64,000 nucleotides of DNA from Aliamphritea spongicola (GTDB lineage: Bacteria > Pseudomonadota > Gammaproteobacteria > Pseudomonadales > Balneatricaceae). This document shows positions 9,602 through 18,593 of this stretch, piece by piece. Made by a program: the position numbers and the translations under genes. The stretch is taken from the NCBI GenBank assembly GCA_024347235.1, contig AP025283.1, forward strand, positions 4,898,001 through 4,962,000, given 5' to 3'. Every line of letters begins with the position of its first letter. The first letter of the stretch is position 1. The notes beneath the pieces were generated by a model, which worked only from the letters and a program-made list of their open reading frames with translations, did no database searches and had not been told where the DNA came from.

Positions 9602-10063
9602 ATGAATAAAAATATCAAACCTATGCTGAGTGGCGCTTCTGTTGCATTTGCGGCTGCTGCACTGGCTGGCTGTTCTGCAACTGCTGCTACTAACGACACT
9701 GCAAGCGCAGATGCAAACACTACCGACAAGGTACATTGCTACGGTGTAAACGTATGTAAAGGTCACAACGACTGTGGCGGTGCGAACAACGCATGTGCTG
9801 GCCAGGGTTCTTGTAAAGGTTCTGGTTTCGTTGGTATGCCTTCTAAAGCTTGTGCTGACATCGGCGGCAAGGTTGAAGACGACTGGCGCGGTGAAATGGC
9901 TAAAGCAGACCTGGTTCACTGTAACGGTGTAAACGTTTGTAAAGGTCACAACGACTGTGGCGGCGCGAACAACGCATGTGCTGGCCAGGGTTCTTGTAAA
10001 GGTACCGGTTTCGTATTAATGGGCGCTAAAGCCTGTGCAGATGTTGGTGGTAAAGTTTCCTAA
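9602..10063 (+). CDS. bufA: Bufferin-type cysteine-rich RiPP precursor with duplicated core and lipobox
   Basis: 153 residues, intact. Residues 1-24 form an export signal ending ALAGC, a match to a lipobox, so the mature protein may be a lipoprotein anchored at Cys24. Two near-identical repeats follow at a 61-residue period. Each has six cysteines in the pattern HCxGVNVCKGHNDC, then NNACAGQGSCKG, then KACADxGGKV (Cys46-84 and Cys107-145). Position directly before a DUF692 enzyme and a DUF2063 protein marks it as the substrate of a bufferin-like pathway, closest to the BufA2 type. Known bufferins are periplasmic copper-binding peptides; the metal here is inferred. Codons are strongly biased (GGT, AAA, GTA), suggesting high expression. 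Confidence 0.85.
   Translation: MNKNIKPMLSGASVAFAAAALAGCSATAATNDTASADANTTDKVHCYGVNVCKGHNDCGGANNACAGQGSCKGSGFVGMPSKACADIGGKVEDDWRGEMAKADLVHCNGVNVCKGHNDCGGANNACAGQGSCKGTGFVLMGAKACADVGGKVS
9731..10063 (+). repeat. Two tandem 183-bp core repeats inside the precursor gene
   Basis: The segment starting at 9731 recurs from 9914 at a period of exactly 183 bp. DNA identity over the cysteine-rich part is very high, with only a few mostly silent changes, which points to a recent in-frame tandem duplication. Confidence 0.9.
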
Positions 10064-10075
10064 GAAGCTTCCCAC

Positions 10076-10187
10076 AGGGGACAACATCTGACCCCTTCGG
10101 GGTTTAGGTTATGCGGATTATTGAAGTCTTTATCAGGTTCACCTCGCAGGGCGAAAGCCCACTGATGTTCAGGCTTCAATAATCCGC
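10076..10187 (+). promoter_or_regulatory. Structured intercistronic element between precursor and MNIO genes
   Basis: GGGG (10076-10079) and GGGG (10099-10102) can each pair with CCCC (10092-10095), so two alternative hairpins are possible, the second being ACCCC-TTC-GGGGT. Next comes a perfect 14-bp inverted repeat, GCGGATTATTGAAG at 10113-10126 and CTTCAATAATCCGC at 10174-10187. It encloses ATCAG/CTGAT and a GGGC-GAAA-GCCC tetraloop hairpin. The likely role is to keep precursor mRNA abundant relative to the downstream enzyme genes, by attenuation or 3' end protection. Confidence 0.6.
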
Positions 10188-10324
10188 GTATTTCGTTTCA
10201 GGCTATGCCATCCGGCACTTCCCGCCGCCCCGGCACCTGGTAACGAAGATTGCGCAACATCAACATACCCCACTGTTATTTGTGCAATAATCGCTGAATC
10301 GCTGCAATATGAAGGATGCTTCTC

Positions 10325-11185
10325 ATGTCGAATGATTTTCTTGGCTTTGGTCTGGGTCTGCGTACGGATCATTTCCACGATGTACTGGAAACCAAACCTA
10401 AAAACATAGACTGGTTTGAGATCATCTCGGAAAACTTCATGGTGGATGGCGGTAAGCCAAAATACTACCTGCACGCCATTCGCGAACACTATCCAATGGT
10501 GATGCACGGCGTTTCCATGTCTCTGGGTTCTACCGACCCGCTGGATATGGACTACATGAAACGCCTCAAGCAACTACACGACGAATTACAGCCGGAATGG
10601 TTATCGGATCACCTGTGCTGGACCGGTATAAACGGTATCAACACCCACGATCTGCTGCCCGTTCCCTATACCGAAGAAGCCCTGGATCTGATGGTTGAAC
10701 GCATCAAGCAGGCACAGGACTACATGGGCCGGCAAATACTGCTGGAAAACCCTTCCAGCTATATCAGCTTTGACGACTCAGCCATTCCTGAATGGGAATT
10801 CCTCGGCGCCCTGACCGAACGGGCCGACTGCCACATCCTGTTCGACGTTAACAATGTCTACGTCAGCGCCCGAAACCACGGTTTTGACCCGCTGGAATAC
10901 ATTAAGAAAACCCCGGCCGACCGGGTAAAACAGTTCCACCTGGCTGGTCACACCGACTACGGCGACTACATTATCGACACCCATGACCATGACGTACCGG
11001 ATCCGGTCTGGGAACTGTATAAAGAAGCCCTGCTGCATTTTGGCCCGGTGAGCACCATGATCGAACGGGACGGTAATATTCCGCCGTTTGAAGATTTGCG
11101 CGGCGAACTTCAAATTGCCCGCAAGATCGCCAACGAAACCCTCAGCCCTGAACAACTGACACCCCGTTATCAGGAGGCTGTGTGA
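10325..11185 (+). CDS. bufB: MNIO (DUF692) peptide-modifying enzyme
   Basis: Intact, about 286 residues. DUF692 proteins are multinuclear non-heme iron oxidases with a TIM-barrel fold that modify cysteines of ribosomal peptides, as MbnB does in methanobactin synthesis. Likely metal-ligand blocks are visible: HGVSMSLGS, SDHLCW, LLENPSSYIS, FDVNNVYVSARNHG, HLAGHTDYGDY and DTHDHDVPDPVWELY. I chose ATG 10325 because AAGGA lies eight bases upstream; the in-frame ATG at 10316 sits directly on that motif. The stop overlaps the next gene by four bases (GTGA), so the two are translationally coupled. The substrate should be the upstream cysteine-rich precursor. Confidence 0.92.
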   Translation: MSNDFLGFGLGLRTDHFHDVLETKPKNIDWFEIISENFMVDGGKPKYYLHAIREHYPMVMHGVSMSLGSTDPLDMDYMKRLKQLHDELQPEWLSDHLCWTGINGINTHDLLPVPYTEEALDLMVERIKQAQDYMGRQILLENPSSYISFDDSAIPEWEFLGALTERADCHILFDVNNVYVSARNHGFDPLEYIKKTPADRVKQFHLAGHTDYGDYIIDTHDHDVPDPVWELYKEALLHFGPVSTMIERDGNIPPFEDLRGELQIARKIANETLSPEQLTPRYQEAV

Positions 11186-11973
11186 GCGATTTACAGGAAC
11201 GCCAGCAACAGCTGCTGGACTACATCATGGGTAAACCTTCGGATATCCATGAACATATTCAGGACCGCGGCAAAGTCAGCGTTGATATTCAGCTGCACAT
11301 TTACCGCAATGCCTATCAGGTCAGTTTCTGGGAAACCCTGGATACCGACCACGAGCTCCTCGGTAAGTACCTGGGCGATGACATGTTCAATACAATGGTA
11401 CGGGACTATATTGCCGCTTATCCGTCTACTTTCCGCTCGTTAAGGGATTTTGGTGACCGTTTACCGAAATTTCTCACTGAACACGAAACCTTCAGCCCTC
11501 ATCCGCAAATTGCTGAATTCGCCCGTTTTGAACGTGAGCTACTGGTCGCCTTTGATGCGATGGATGCCGATATGTGCAGCCGGGAAGACCTGACCCGAAT
11601 AGCCCCGGAACAGTGGGCCCAGCTGAAAGTAGAGTTCCACCCCAGCGTCAGAGCCTTTATTACCGGCTACAACGTGGTGGATATCTGGCAGCATCTTAAA
11701 GCCGACCGCAGCCCGCCGGATGCCATCGCCCGTAATGAATACTGGGTCCTGTGGCGTAACCGCGACAGGCTCACCGAGTTTGCCAGCCTCGACGGCTTCG
11801 AACAGGCCATGTACGAAACCTTCAGTAAAGGCTATAACCTAGAGCAGACCGCAGAGTTTCTCATCGAAATCAGTAACTCAGATCCAACTGAGAAACTGCT
11901 CACAACCCTGTTCAGCTGGCTGGACCGGGGCTGGATTACCCGTCTGCACGCCGGCCTGAACGTCGTCAGCTAA
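11182..11973 (+). CDS. bufC: DUF2063 partner protein of the MNIO enzyme
   Basis: Intact, 263 residues from a GTG start. The N-terminal half (QQQLLDYIMGKP, then DIQLHIYRNAYQVSFWETLD, PSTFRSLRDFGDRLPKFL) has the conserved 'YRNNxxxxxxxxL' and 'FPxxxxLxG' style of DUF2063 proteins. These pair with DUF692 enzymes and probably recognise the precursor. The C-terminal region (AEFLIEISNSDPTEKLLTTL) is the usual small helical domain. The gene ends 37 bp from the stop of the convergent nitrilase gene. No DoxX-like membrane gene follows, unlike some bufferin operons. Confidence 0.88.
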   Translation: MSDLQERQQQLLDYIMGKPSDIHEHIQDRGKVSVDIQLHIYRNAYQVSFWETLDTDHELLGKYLGDDMFNTMVRDYIAAYPSTFRSLRDFGDRLPKFLTEHETFSPHPQIAEFARFERELLVAFDAMDADMCSREDLTRIAPEQWAQLKVEFHPSVRAFITGYNVVDIWQHLKADRSPPDAIARNEYWVLWRNRDRLTEFASLDGFEQAMYETFSKGYNLEQTAEFLIEISNSDPTEKLLTTLFSWLDRGWITRLHAGLNVVS

Positions 11974-12010
11974 GATCCGTTAGAGACTCTCCACAATTAA
12001 ATGTCCGTCA

Positions 12011-12836
12011 TTACGTGTCCGCAATTAACTGACTGATTAATTGCGGATTGGCATCCCGCAACGTAGGCAAATCAAACCGTGCGTCGGCAATGTCGCTGCG
12101 CTCAATGTCCGCCACCAACAGCACTTCATCTTCGCCGGCACGGGCCAGCACTTCCCCGTGCACCGAGAATCTGACTGCCACCCCAGAACCGGGCTTCCAG
12201 CTCAGTATCACAGCGGTTCGCCATCATCACCGGAGTGCCATAGGTCATGGCCATATAGCTAAGATTCGTCTGCCAGTTCTGCGGGTTGGAAAACTCATTA
12301 CTGACAACGCCTTCCGCCGAATTGATGGGGGCGATTAACACCTCAGGTTTATGCAACATACCGGCATATACCAGACCGGGATTCCAGAGATCCGCGCAAA
12401 TCAGCGACAAAGCCGACCAGTTAGCATTTATTTCCTGAGTTTTAAGCGCTGATCCCGGCGTATACAGCTTGCCCTCTTCCAGGCTGCCGTAAGTTGGCAG
12501 GTTCAGCTTACGGTGCACGGCGGTAACTTCCCCGTCCCGCAGCCAGGCTGCCGAATTGTAATATTCACCGGGTGTAGCCTCTTCAACAAAGCCACACACC
12601 ACCTGAATGCCTTGGCATTTTTCTGCCAGCGCCAGCAAACGGGGATCAGCCACCTGCATCGCCACTTCCGGCACCTGTCGCCCCAGCTGATAACCGGTCA
12701 GTGACAGCTCAGGAAACACCAGCACCTCCACGCCCTGATCCCGGGCCGCGGTAATGTATTCTTCGTGTTTTTGCAGATTGGCGGCAATATCGCCGAGTGT
12801 CACCGCAACCTGCGCCACCCCAGCCCGTAAACTCAT
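12011..12836 (-). CDS. Nitrilase-superfamily carbon-nitrogen hydrolase (one frameshift)
   Basis: About 275 residues. The Glu-Lys-Cys triad is clear: VFPELSLTGYQLG (Glu), HRKLNLPTYG (Lys) and LSLICADLWNPGL (Cys). The frame breaks near 12160-12166, within GGTGCACGGGG on the coding strand; two missing bases or one extra base would restore HGEVLARAGEDEVLLVADI. I start at ATG 12836 (MSLRAGVAQVAVTLGDI) with GGGG upstream, not the longer ATG at 12866. It is the last gene after the osmoprotectant transporter but lies beyond that operon's terminator. Substrate unknown; amidases of this type hydrolyse omega-amides or carbamoylated amines. Confidence 0.8.
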
Positions 12837-12867
12837 ATTCAGTACCCCGTTGTGTGAAACCGGCAAA

Positions 12868-12893
12868 CGAAAACGCCCGGCATAACCGGGCGT
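12868..12893 (-). terminator. Terminator of the osmoprotectant transporter operon
   Basis: On the minus strand ACGCCCGG-TTATG-CCGGGCGT is followed by TTTTCGTTT. It lies just beyond the binding-protein stop and before the nitrilase start. Confidence 0.85.
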
Positions 12894-12914
12894 CAGATGC
12901 TTCGGCCGTTAAGC

Positions 12915-13802
12915 TTAAATCAGACCCTGTTCGGTCAGGAAGCCCTTAGCCACCTTCTCGATGGTTTCTTTGTTCACATCCACTTTAGCATTCAGCTCCG
13001 CCATGTTCTGATCATTCAGGCGGGACGCCAGCTCATTCATCATACCTTCTAAGGCAGGATTCGCTTCCAGCGCTTCAGCACGGATAACCGGAGTTAATGC
13101 GTAAACCGGGAAGTAGTTCTTATCATCTTTCAGGACAACAAAATCAAATGCCGGGATACGGCCGTCGGTGGCGAATACCAGTGAGATGTTCACCTGACCT
13201 TCTTTCAGCGCCTGATAAGTCAGACCAGTGTCCATGCGCTTCACCTGCGAACGGTCAAACTTAAAGCCGTAAGCCTTCTGCAGCGGCTTCAGGCCGTCTG
13301 CACGGGCAGCAAATTCAGCATTACAGGCAAACAGCAGCTCATCACCGGCATTTACCGCCTTACTCAGATCAGACAGGCTGGAAATACCCTTGTCAGCCGC
13401 TTCCCCACGGCGCATAGCCAGCGCATAGGTGTTGTTCACTTTGGAAGGATTCAGCCACACCAGACCTTTTTCAGCATCCAGCTCTTTTACCTTGTTGTAG
13501 CCGTCTTCCATGCTCAGAGGGTCTTTGATCTTATTAAAGTTGATCAGCGCCGTACCGGTGTACTCCCAATACAGATCAATCTGACCATTCACCTGGGCTT
13601 TACGCAGCACCGCGGTGCCCATACCGGCACGGGTGTCTACATCAACGCCTTTCGCCGCCAGATACTGGCTGGTCATAGACGTCAGTAATTGCTGTTCGGT
13701 GAAGTTCTTACCGCCCACTACCAGTGCTTCGGCATTTGCCTGTACAGCACCGGTAAGAAACATGCCGGCTGCCAGCGTTTTCAGTAGCTTTGTTATTTTC
13801 AT
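12915..13802 (-). CDS. Osmoprotectant (betaine/choline-type) ABC transporter binding protein
   Basis: Intact, 295 residues. A Sec signal peptide (MKITKLLKTLAAGMFLTGAV, cleaved near ANA-EAL) is followed by VVGGKNFTEQQLL and YWEYTGTALINF. Both are hallmarks of the OpuAC/YehZ (OsmF) family of quaternary-amine binding proteins. It is the last of four co-oriented transporter genes: permease, ATPase, permease, binding protein, the gene set of YehZYXW/OpuC systems. Substrate choice among glycine betaine, choline and carnitine cannot be made by eye. The nearby sarcosine oxidase and MttB genes favour betaines as a nutrient. Confidence 0.88.
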   Translation of the reverse strand: MKITKLLKTLAAGMFLTGAVQANAEALVVGGKNFTEQQLLTSMTSQYLAAKGVDVDTRAGMGTAVLRKAQVNGQIDLYWEYTGTALINFNKIKDPLSMEDGYNKVKELDAEKGLVWLNPSKVNNTYALAMRRGEAADKGISSLSDLSKAVNAGDELLFACNAEFAARADGLKPLQKAYGFKFDRSQVKRMDTGLTYQALKEGQVNISLVFATDGRIPAFDFVVLKDDKNYFPVYALTPVIRAEALEANPALEGMMNELASRLNDQNMAELNAKVDVNKETIEKVAKGFLTEQGLI

Positions 13803-13877
13803 TCTCTGGTCCCTACCCTTAATTGTCGTTGCTTGTTTTTCGTTGTTTTATTCGTGCTCCGGCCTTGTCTGCCGGCT

Positions 13878-14611
13878 TTACTTATTCATCCGTAAGGGAT
13901 TAACCCCTTTGGGAACGATGAAAAATGCCAGCGCACCGACGCTGATATCCACCAGCACCGCCAGCAGTGACGTCGGTATCGCACCGGCCAGCAGCATTGG
14001 CATTTCATCCAGATCAATACCGGTAAAAATCAGTTCACCTAAGCCACCGCCACCAATCAGGAAGGCCAGTGGCACGGTGCCCACGTTGATGGTCAGGGCG
14101 GTACGGATACCGGCAAAAATCACATACAGGGCATTGGGAATCTCCACCCGCAGCAGAATCTGCCCCGGAGTCATGCCCATCCCGTTTGCCGCTTCTTTGA
14201 GGTGATCCGGTACCGCCAGCAGCCCCACATAGGTATTGCGCACAATCGGCAGCAAGGTAGCCACACACAAGGCAAACACCGCCGGGGTCGAACCAATGCC
14301 GAGAAAGCTCATCGACAGCGCCAGAATCGCCAGCGTCGGCACCGTGGTGCCAATATTCAGCACCTGCATGACCGGTTCAGCAATGCGCTTACAGGCCGGC
14401 CGGCTCAGCCAGATACCCAGTGGTACCGCCAGAAGAATGGCTGCTCCGCCAGACATCGCCGACAACTGCATGTGCTGCCCGCTGAGATAGACGATGTCTT
14501 CCCAGTAATAGAGGAAGTCATCAATCAGACCGCTGCTCTGGCTGACCACGCCGAGGTAAAATACCCCCAGCAGCGTCACCAGCCAGAACAAAACCTTTTA
14601 GACTTCACCAT
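13878..14611 (-). CDS. Osmoprotectant ABC transporter permease, YehW/OpuCD-like (frameshift near start)
   Basis: About 244 residues with six membrane segments and the permease EAA-type loop (LKEAANGMGMTPGQILLRVE) followed by IRTALTINVGTVPLAFLIG. As read the frame opens only at a TTG (14591). One extra T in the coding-strand run at 14590-14593 links it to an ATG at 14611 (MVKSKRFLFWLVTLL). That start overlaps the end of the ATPase gene by 14 bases, the expected coupling. It should form the heteromeric channel with the other permease of this operon. Confidence 0.85.
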
Positions 14612-15749
14612 GCTGAACACCCGACTGCTGAGCTTCACGGCTGCGGTAGGTTGCCCCAGATAATGGGTCACGCCCCGCTGGGAAATCTCACCCCGGAAAA
14701 TGCCTTCATCGTCCACACAGGGCATCCAAGTGGTGTCTTTACTGAACATGGCAGAGGCCACACTGCGCAGGTCATCATCCACCCGGGCAATGGCCCGCAA
14801 CCCATGGAAGTGGTCCCCGCAACGGCCCCGCTTGGCGGTGGCCAGATCCCGGTAATCGAGCCAATCGGCCGTCCCAGGGTATCCACCATGGTCACCGCTA
14901 CATAATCATTGTTCTGCATGATCTCCAGCGCCGTCTGCAAATCATCATCCGGCTTCACCGGCGTGGGTGCCGGGGTCATCACATCGGCCACTTTCGCCAG
15001 TCTCAGGCGCTTAAGCGTACGGTCGGTACCGACAAAGTCTTCTACAAACTTATTGCAGGGGTGAGCTAACAGGGCGTCCGGTGAATCAAACTGGATCAGC
15101 TTACCGGCGTTGAAGATGGCAATCTTGTCGGCCATTTTCACCGCTTCATCGATGTCGTGGCTGACAAACAGAATGGTTTTCTGCAGTTCTTCCTGCATCT
15201 TCAGAAACTCATCCTGAATAACCTCCCGGTTAATCGGATCAATCGCACCGAAAGGCTCATCCATCAGCATCACCGGCGGATCAGCCGCCAGTGCACGGAT
15301 AACCCCACCCGCTGTTGCTGACCACCGGAAAGCTCCCGGGGATAGCGCTGCATAAAGGTCTTCGGTTCCAGGGCCACCATCGCCAGTAACTCTTCAGCCC
15401 GGGCCAGATAGCGCTTTTTCTCCCAGCCCAGCAGCCGGGGCACAATGGCAATGTTTTCCGCAATGGTCATGTTAGGAAACAGGCCGATTTGCTGGATCAC
15501 GTAACCGATGTTACGGCGCAGAGTGATAGTATCCAGTGTGCTGGTATCTTCGCCGTTAATCATCACCCGGCCGGATGTTGGCGGTATGATCCGGTTAAGC
15601 ATTTTCAGAGTGGTGGTTTTACCGCAGCCGGACGGACCGAGTAATACGCAGATCTCGCCCTTCGGCACGGTCATATTGATATTATCCGCCGCGGTAACCA
15701 CGCCGTCCGGTGTCTCGAATATTTTTGTGAGGTTCTCTAACTGAATCAC
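14598..15749 (-). CDS. Osmoprotectant ABC transporter ATPase with CBS domains (three frameshifts)
   Basis: About 384 residues after repair. It has Walker A (LLGPSGCGKTTTLKML), the signature LSGGQQQRV, and Walker B (MLMDEPFGAIDP) with switch HD (FVSHDIDEAVKMAD). A C-terminal CBS pair follows (VADVMTPAP, MQNNDYVAVTMVD), as in betaine transporters that sense ionic strength. Repairs are one base in each of the runs at 15303-15306, about 14848-14852, and 14654-14657. The last one gives the end REAQQSGVQHGEV and a stop at 14598 that overlaps the downstream permease start. It energises import with the neighbouring permeases. Confidence 0.88.
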
Positions 15750-15798
15750 GGGACACTCTCTTATTGATTAAATTCTCAGAAATCCTGACAGGTCTGTA

Positions 15799-16449
15799 TC
15801 AGGCCGATACACCTTTAGGCGTCAGTTTTCGCTGGCAGTACAGCAGGCCGTAGTCGGCAATAATGGCTAACAGACTGACCGCCAGTGCCCCGGCAATCAG
15901 CTGGCGCGGATCGGTCTGGGTGATGCCCCGGCTGATCAGCGTGCCCAGCCCGCCGGCACCGATATAAGCAGCAATGGCCATTACCCCGATATTCATCACC
16001 ACTGCGGTGCGGATACCGGCAAAAATAACCGGCACAGCCAGTGGAATTTCCACCAGCCGCAGCCGTTGCACCGGCGTCATCCCCAATCCGCGGGCAGCCT
16101 CACGCAGGGCCGGATCAACATTGTTAATCGCCGCATAGGTATTACGGATAATAGGAAGTTGGGAATAAAGCAGAACAGCAATCACCGCCGGCAGATAGCC
16201 AATGCCCTGGCCAAACAGCGACAGCACGGGAATCATCAGGCCAAACAGGGCAATGGAAGGAACGGTAATAATGACCGATGCAGCATACAGCACCACAGCA
16301 GCCACCGATTCATTCTGTGTAATGGCGATACCGATAGGTACGCCGGTCAGAATCGCCAGTCCGACCGCCACGCCCACCAGAGAAATATGCTCCAGTGTCA
16401 GGCTGAAAATCAGTGACCAGCTCTCAGCAATAAATGCCAGTGTTTCCAA
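15799..16449 (-). CDS. Osmoprotectant ABC transporter permease, YehY/OpuCB-like
   Basis: First gene of the transporter operon. It has several membrane segments, the EAA-type loop (ALREAARGLGMTPVQRLRLV) and IRTAVVMNIGVMAIAAYIGAG. I favour a TTG start at 16449 (METLAFIAESWSLIF) because AGAGG lies six bases upstream and the AT-rich DNA beyond looks non-coding. An in-frame ATG at 16581 would add 44 unlikely residues. No frameshift. The divergent LysR gene starts about 395 bp away and is a candidate regulator. Confidence 0.85.
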   Translation of the reverse strand: METLAFIAESWSLIFSLTLEHISLVGVAVGLAILTGVPIGIAITQNESVAAVVLYAASVIITVPSIALFGLMIPVLSLFGQGIGYLPAVIAVLLYSQLPIIRNTYAAINNVDPALREAARGLGMTPVQRLRLVEIPLAVPVIFAGIRTAVVMNIGVMAIAAYIGAGGLGTLISRGITQTDPRQLIAGALAVSLLAIIADYGLLYCQRKLTPKGVSA

Positions 16450-16844
16450 ATTCACACCTCTGTATTTGTTCTTATTGATGGGTAGCTGTGCAGTTACCTG
16501 GCAGAGAAAAACCACGATAATGATTAAAAACCGACCAATGGAATAATTTTGCGACAGATTATGCATAAAATCCGACAACACCCCTGAAAATCAGTGGAAA
16601 ATAGACTTAAGTCATCGAAAATTAAGATTATTAACCGGCTGATCAGCCCCCGCCCCAATCAGGAAAAAGGGCTGGGCTTTTTACATCACTTATTGCAAAA
16701 ACGATAAATTTATCGAAAAATTGCCTGACGACGACGCATAATATTCTTCTTTTCCGGTACCGGAAGCCTCTGACCTGCTGGCCAGTTGCCCTACCCGGCT
16801 GCTAGGATTGAAACACTTTAATTACCCTGCGGTACCACCTGAAA

Positions 16845-17778
16845 ATGCGCCGAGATCTGCCTCCGTTTGCTGCCCTGAGAGCCTTTGAAACCGCCGCCCG
16901 CCACGAAAGTTTCCGGGCGGCTGCAAAGAAGCCTGCCAGACCCCTCTGCGGTCAGCCATCAGATTCGCACCCTGGAAACCTTTCTGCAGGCCAAACTGTT
17001 TAACCGTGACCGGGGCAAGTCATCCCTGACCCCCGCCGGTGAAGAATACCTGCAAACCGTGCAAAGCATTTTTAAACAGCTGGAAGATGCCGGTGCCCGG
17101 CTGGCCCGCCACGGTGATCCGCAGACCCTGCGGGTGAACCTCACCCATACACTGGCGGCCTGCTGGTTGCTGCCCCGGCTGCCAAAATTTCAGGCCATGT
17201 ATCCGGACCTGGACATCAAACTGATCAACTCCGATGACCCGGTTGACCTGCTCTCTGCCAATATTGATATCAGCATCCGCTACGGCCGGGGTCACTGGCC
17301 GGGCCTGAAAGCCGAATTCCTGATGCACGAAGAACTGTTTATCGTATGCCATCCGGACCTGCTGTCCCGTCTGCCACCGATGGAACGGCTGAATGAGCTG
17401 GCTGATAACTTCAGCCTGATCCACTACAGCCGGAACGAAAATGAATGGCAGGACTGGCTTAAAGATGCCGGCTACAGCCTGCCGGAGATTAAGCACCGCA
17501 TTGATCTGGACAGCCGCCAGTTGGTGCTTCAGGCCGCCGCTGACGGGCTGGGCATTGCCATTGGCCGGGCGTCATATGCGGCAGAGTTCATCCGTAACGG
17601 CAAACTGGCCATTGCCTATCCAATGCGTAAAGCCACCGATAACGGCTACTATCTGGCGTATCCACAGGGCAACCGTAACGCCAAGACAGAGCGGTTCCGC
17701 AACTGGATTCTGGATGAAACCCACCAGACCGACCCGCTCTCTACTAACCTGGCCGGCACCGCCCCGGCGGGTAAATAA
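16845..17778 (+). CDS. LysR-family regulator, GcvA-like (one frameshift)
   Basis: About 310 residues. The N-terminal helix-turn-helix reads MRRDLPPFAALRAFETAARH, then FRAAAKSLPDPSAVSHQIR after removing one base near 16925-16932 (or adding two). The C-terminal ligand domain contains LRVNLTHTLAACWLLPRL and DISIRYGRGHWPG, a pattern close to GcvA/AmpR-type regulators. It sits divergent to the osmoprotectant transporter and convergent with the amino acid transporter. Control of the former would be the usual LysR arrangement. Confidence 0.82.
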
Positions 17779-17790
17779 AGCCCGCAAACA

Positions 17791-17814
17791 AAAAAGCAGC
17801 CGAAGCTGCTTTTT
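17791..17814. terminator. Bidirectional terminator
   Basis: AAAAAGCAGC / GCTGCTTTTT with a CGAA loop separates the convergent LysR gene and the amino acid transporter ATPase gene. Confidence 0.92.
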
Positions 17815-17830
17815 ATAGTGCGTCTGGCCC

Positions 17831-18590
17831 TTACAGAATCTGACTGAGAAACTGCTGGGTGCGCTCTTCCCGGGGTTATCGAAAAACTCTTCCGGGGTGT
17901 TCTGTTCAACGATTTCACCGTCGGCCATGAAGATCACCCGGTCTGCCACTTCACGGGCAAAGCCCATTTCGTGGGTCACACACAACATAGTCATGCCTTC
18001 TTTAGCCAGATCAATCATGGTATCCAGCACCCCGGACACCATTTCCGGGTCCAGTGCTGAAGTGGGCTCATCAAACAGCATCAGCTTTGGCTTCATACAC
18101 AGGCTGCGGGCAATCGCTACCCGCTGCTGCTGACCACCGGACAACTGCCCCGGGTACTTGTCCGCCTGCTCCGGAATCCTCACCCGCTCCAAATACTTCA
18201 TAGCCATCCGGCGGGCTTCTTCCTTAGGCACCCCTTGCACCCACATAGGGCCGGCCATGCAGTTTTCTGCAATGGTCATATGGGGAAACAGGTTAAAGCT
18301 CTGGAACACCATGCCCACTTCAGAACGCACTTTATCAATGCCCTGCATATGCTCATGCAATACCACATCATCCACAATGATTTCCCCGGACTGATGGGCT
18401 TCCAGACGGTTAATGCAGCGAATCATCGTGGATTTACCGGAACCGGAAGGGCCACAGATAACGATCCGTTCACCGGGGTCACCGACAGGTTTATATCTTT
18501 CAGGCAATGGAAGTCGTCGTACCACTTATTCACATCTTTGAGTTCGACGATTGGTTTTACAGCCACCTCTGGCTTGGATACAGAATTCAT
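17831..18590 (-). CDS. Polar amino acid ABC transporter ATPase (two frameshifts)
   Basis: About 253 residues, GlnQ/HisP type. Walker A is CGPSGSGKSTMIRCINRL, the signature LSGGQQQRVAIARSL, Walker B MLFDEPTSALDPEMV and the H-loop LCVTHEMGFAREVADRV. It starts at ATG 18590 (MNSVSKPEVAVKPIVELKD), four bases after the permease stop. Extra bases in the runs at 18475-18478 and about 17869-17875 restore TPGERIVICG and the usual C-terminus REERTQQFLSQIL. Substrate is a polar or charged amino acid, not further resolvable. Confidence 0.9.
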
Positions 18591-18593
18591 GGC

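Noticed and set aside
9602..10063. Metallothionein as an alternative identity of the cysteine-rich gene
   Set aside because: The export/lipobox signal and the directly following DUF692 and DUF2063 genes fit a modified secreted peptide much better than a cytosolic metallothionein.
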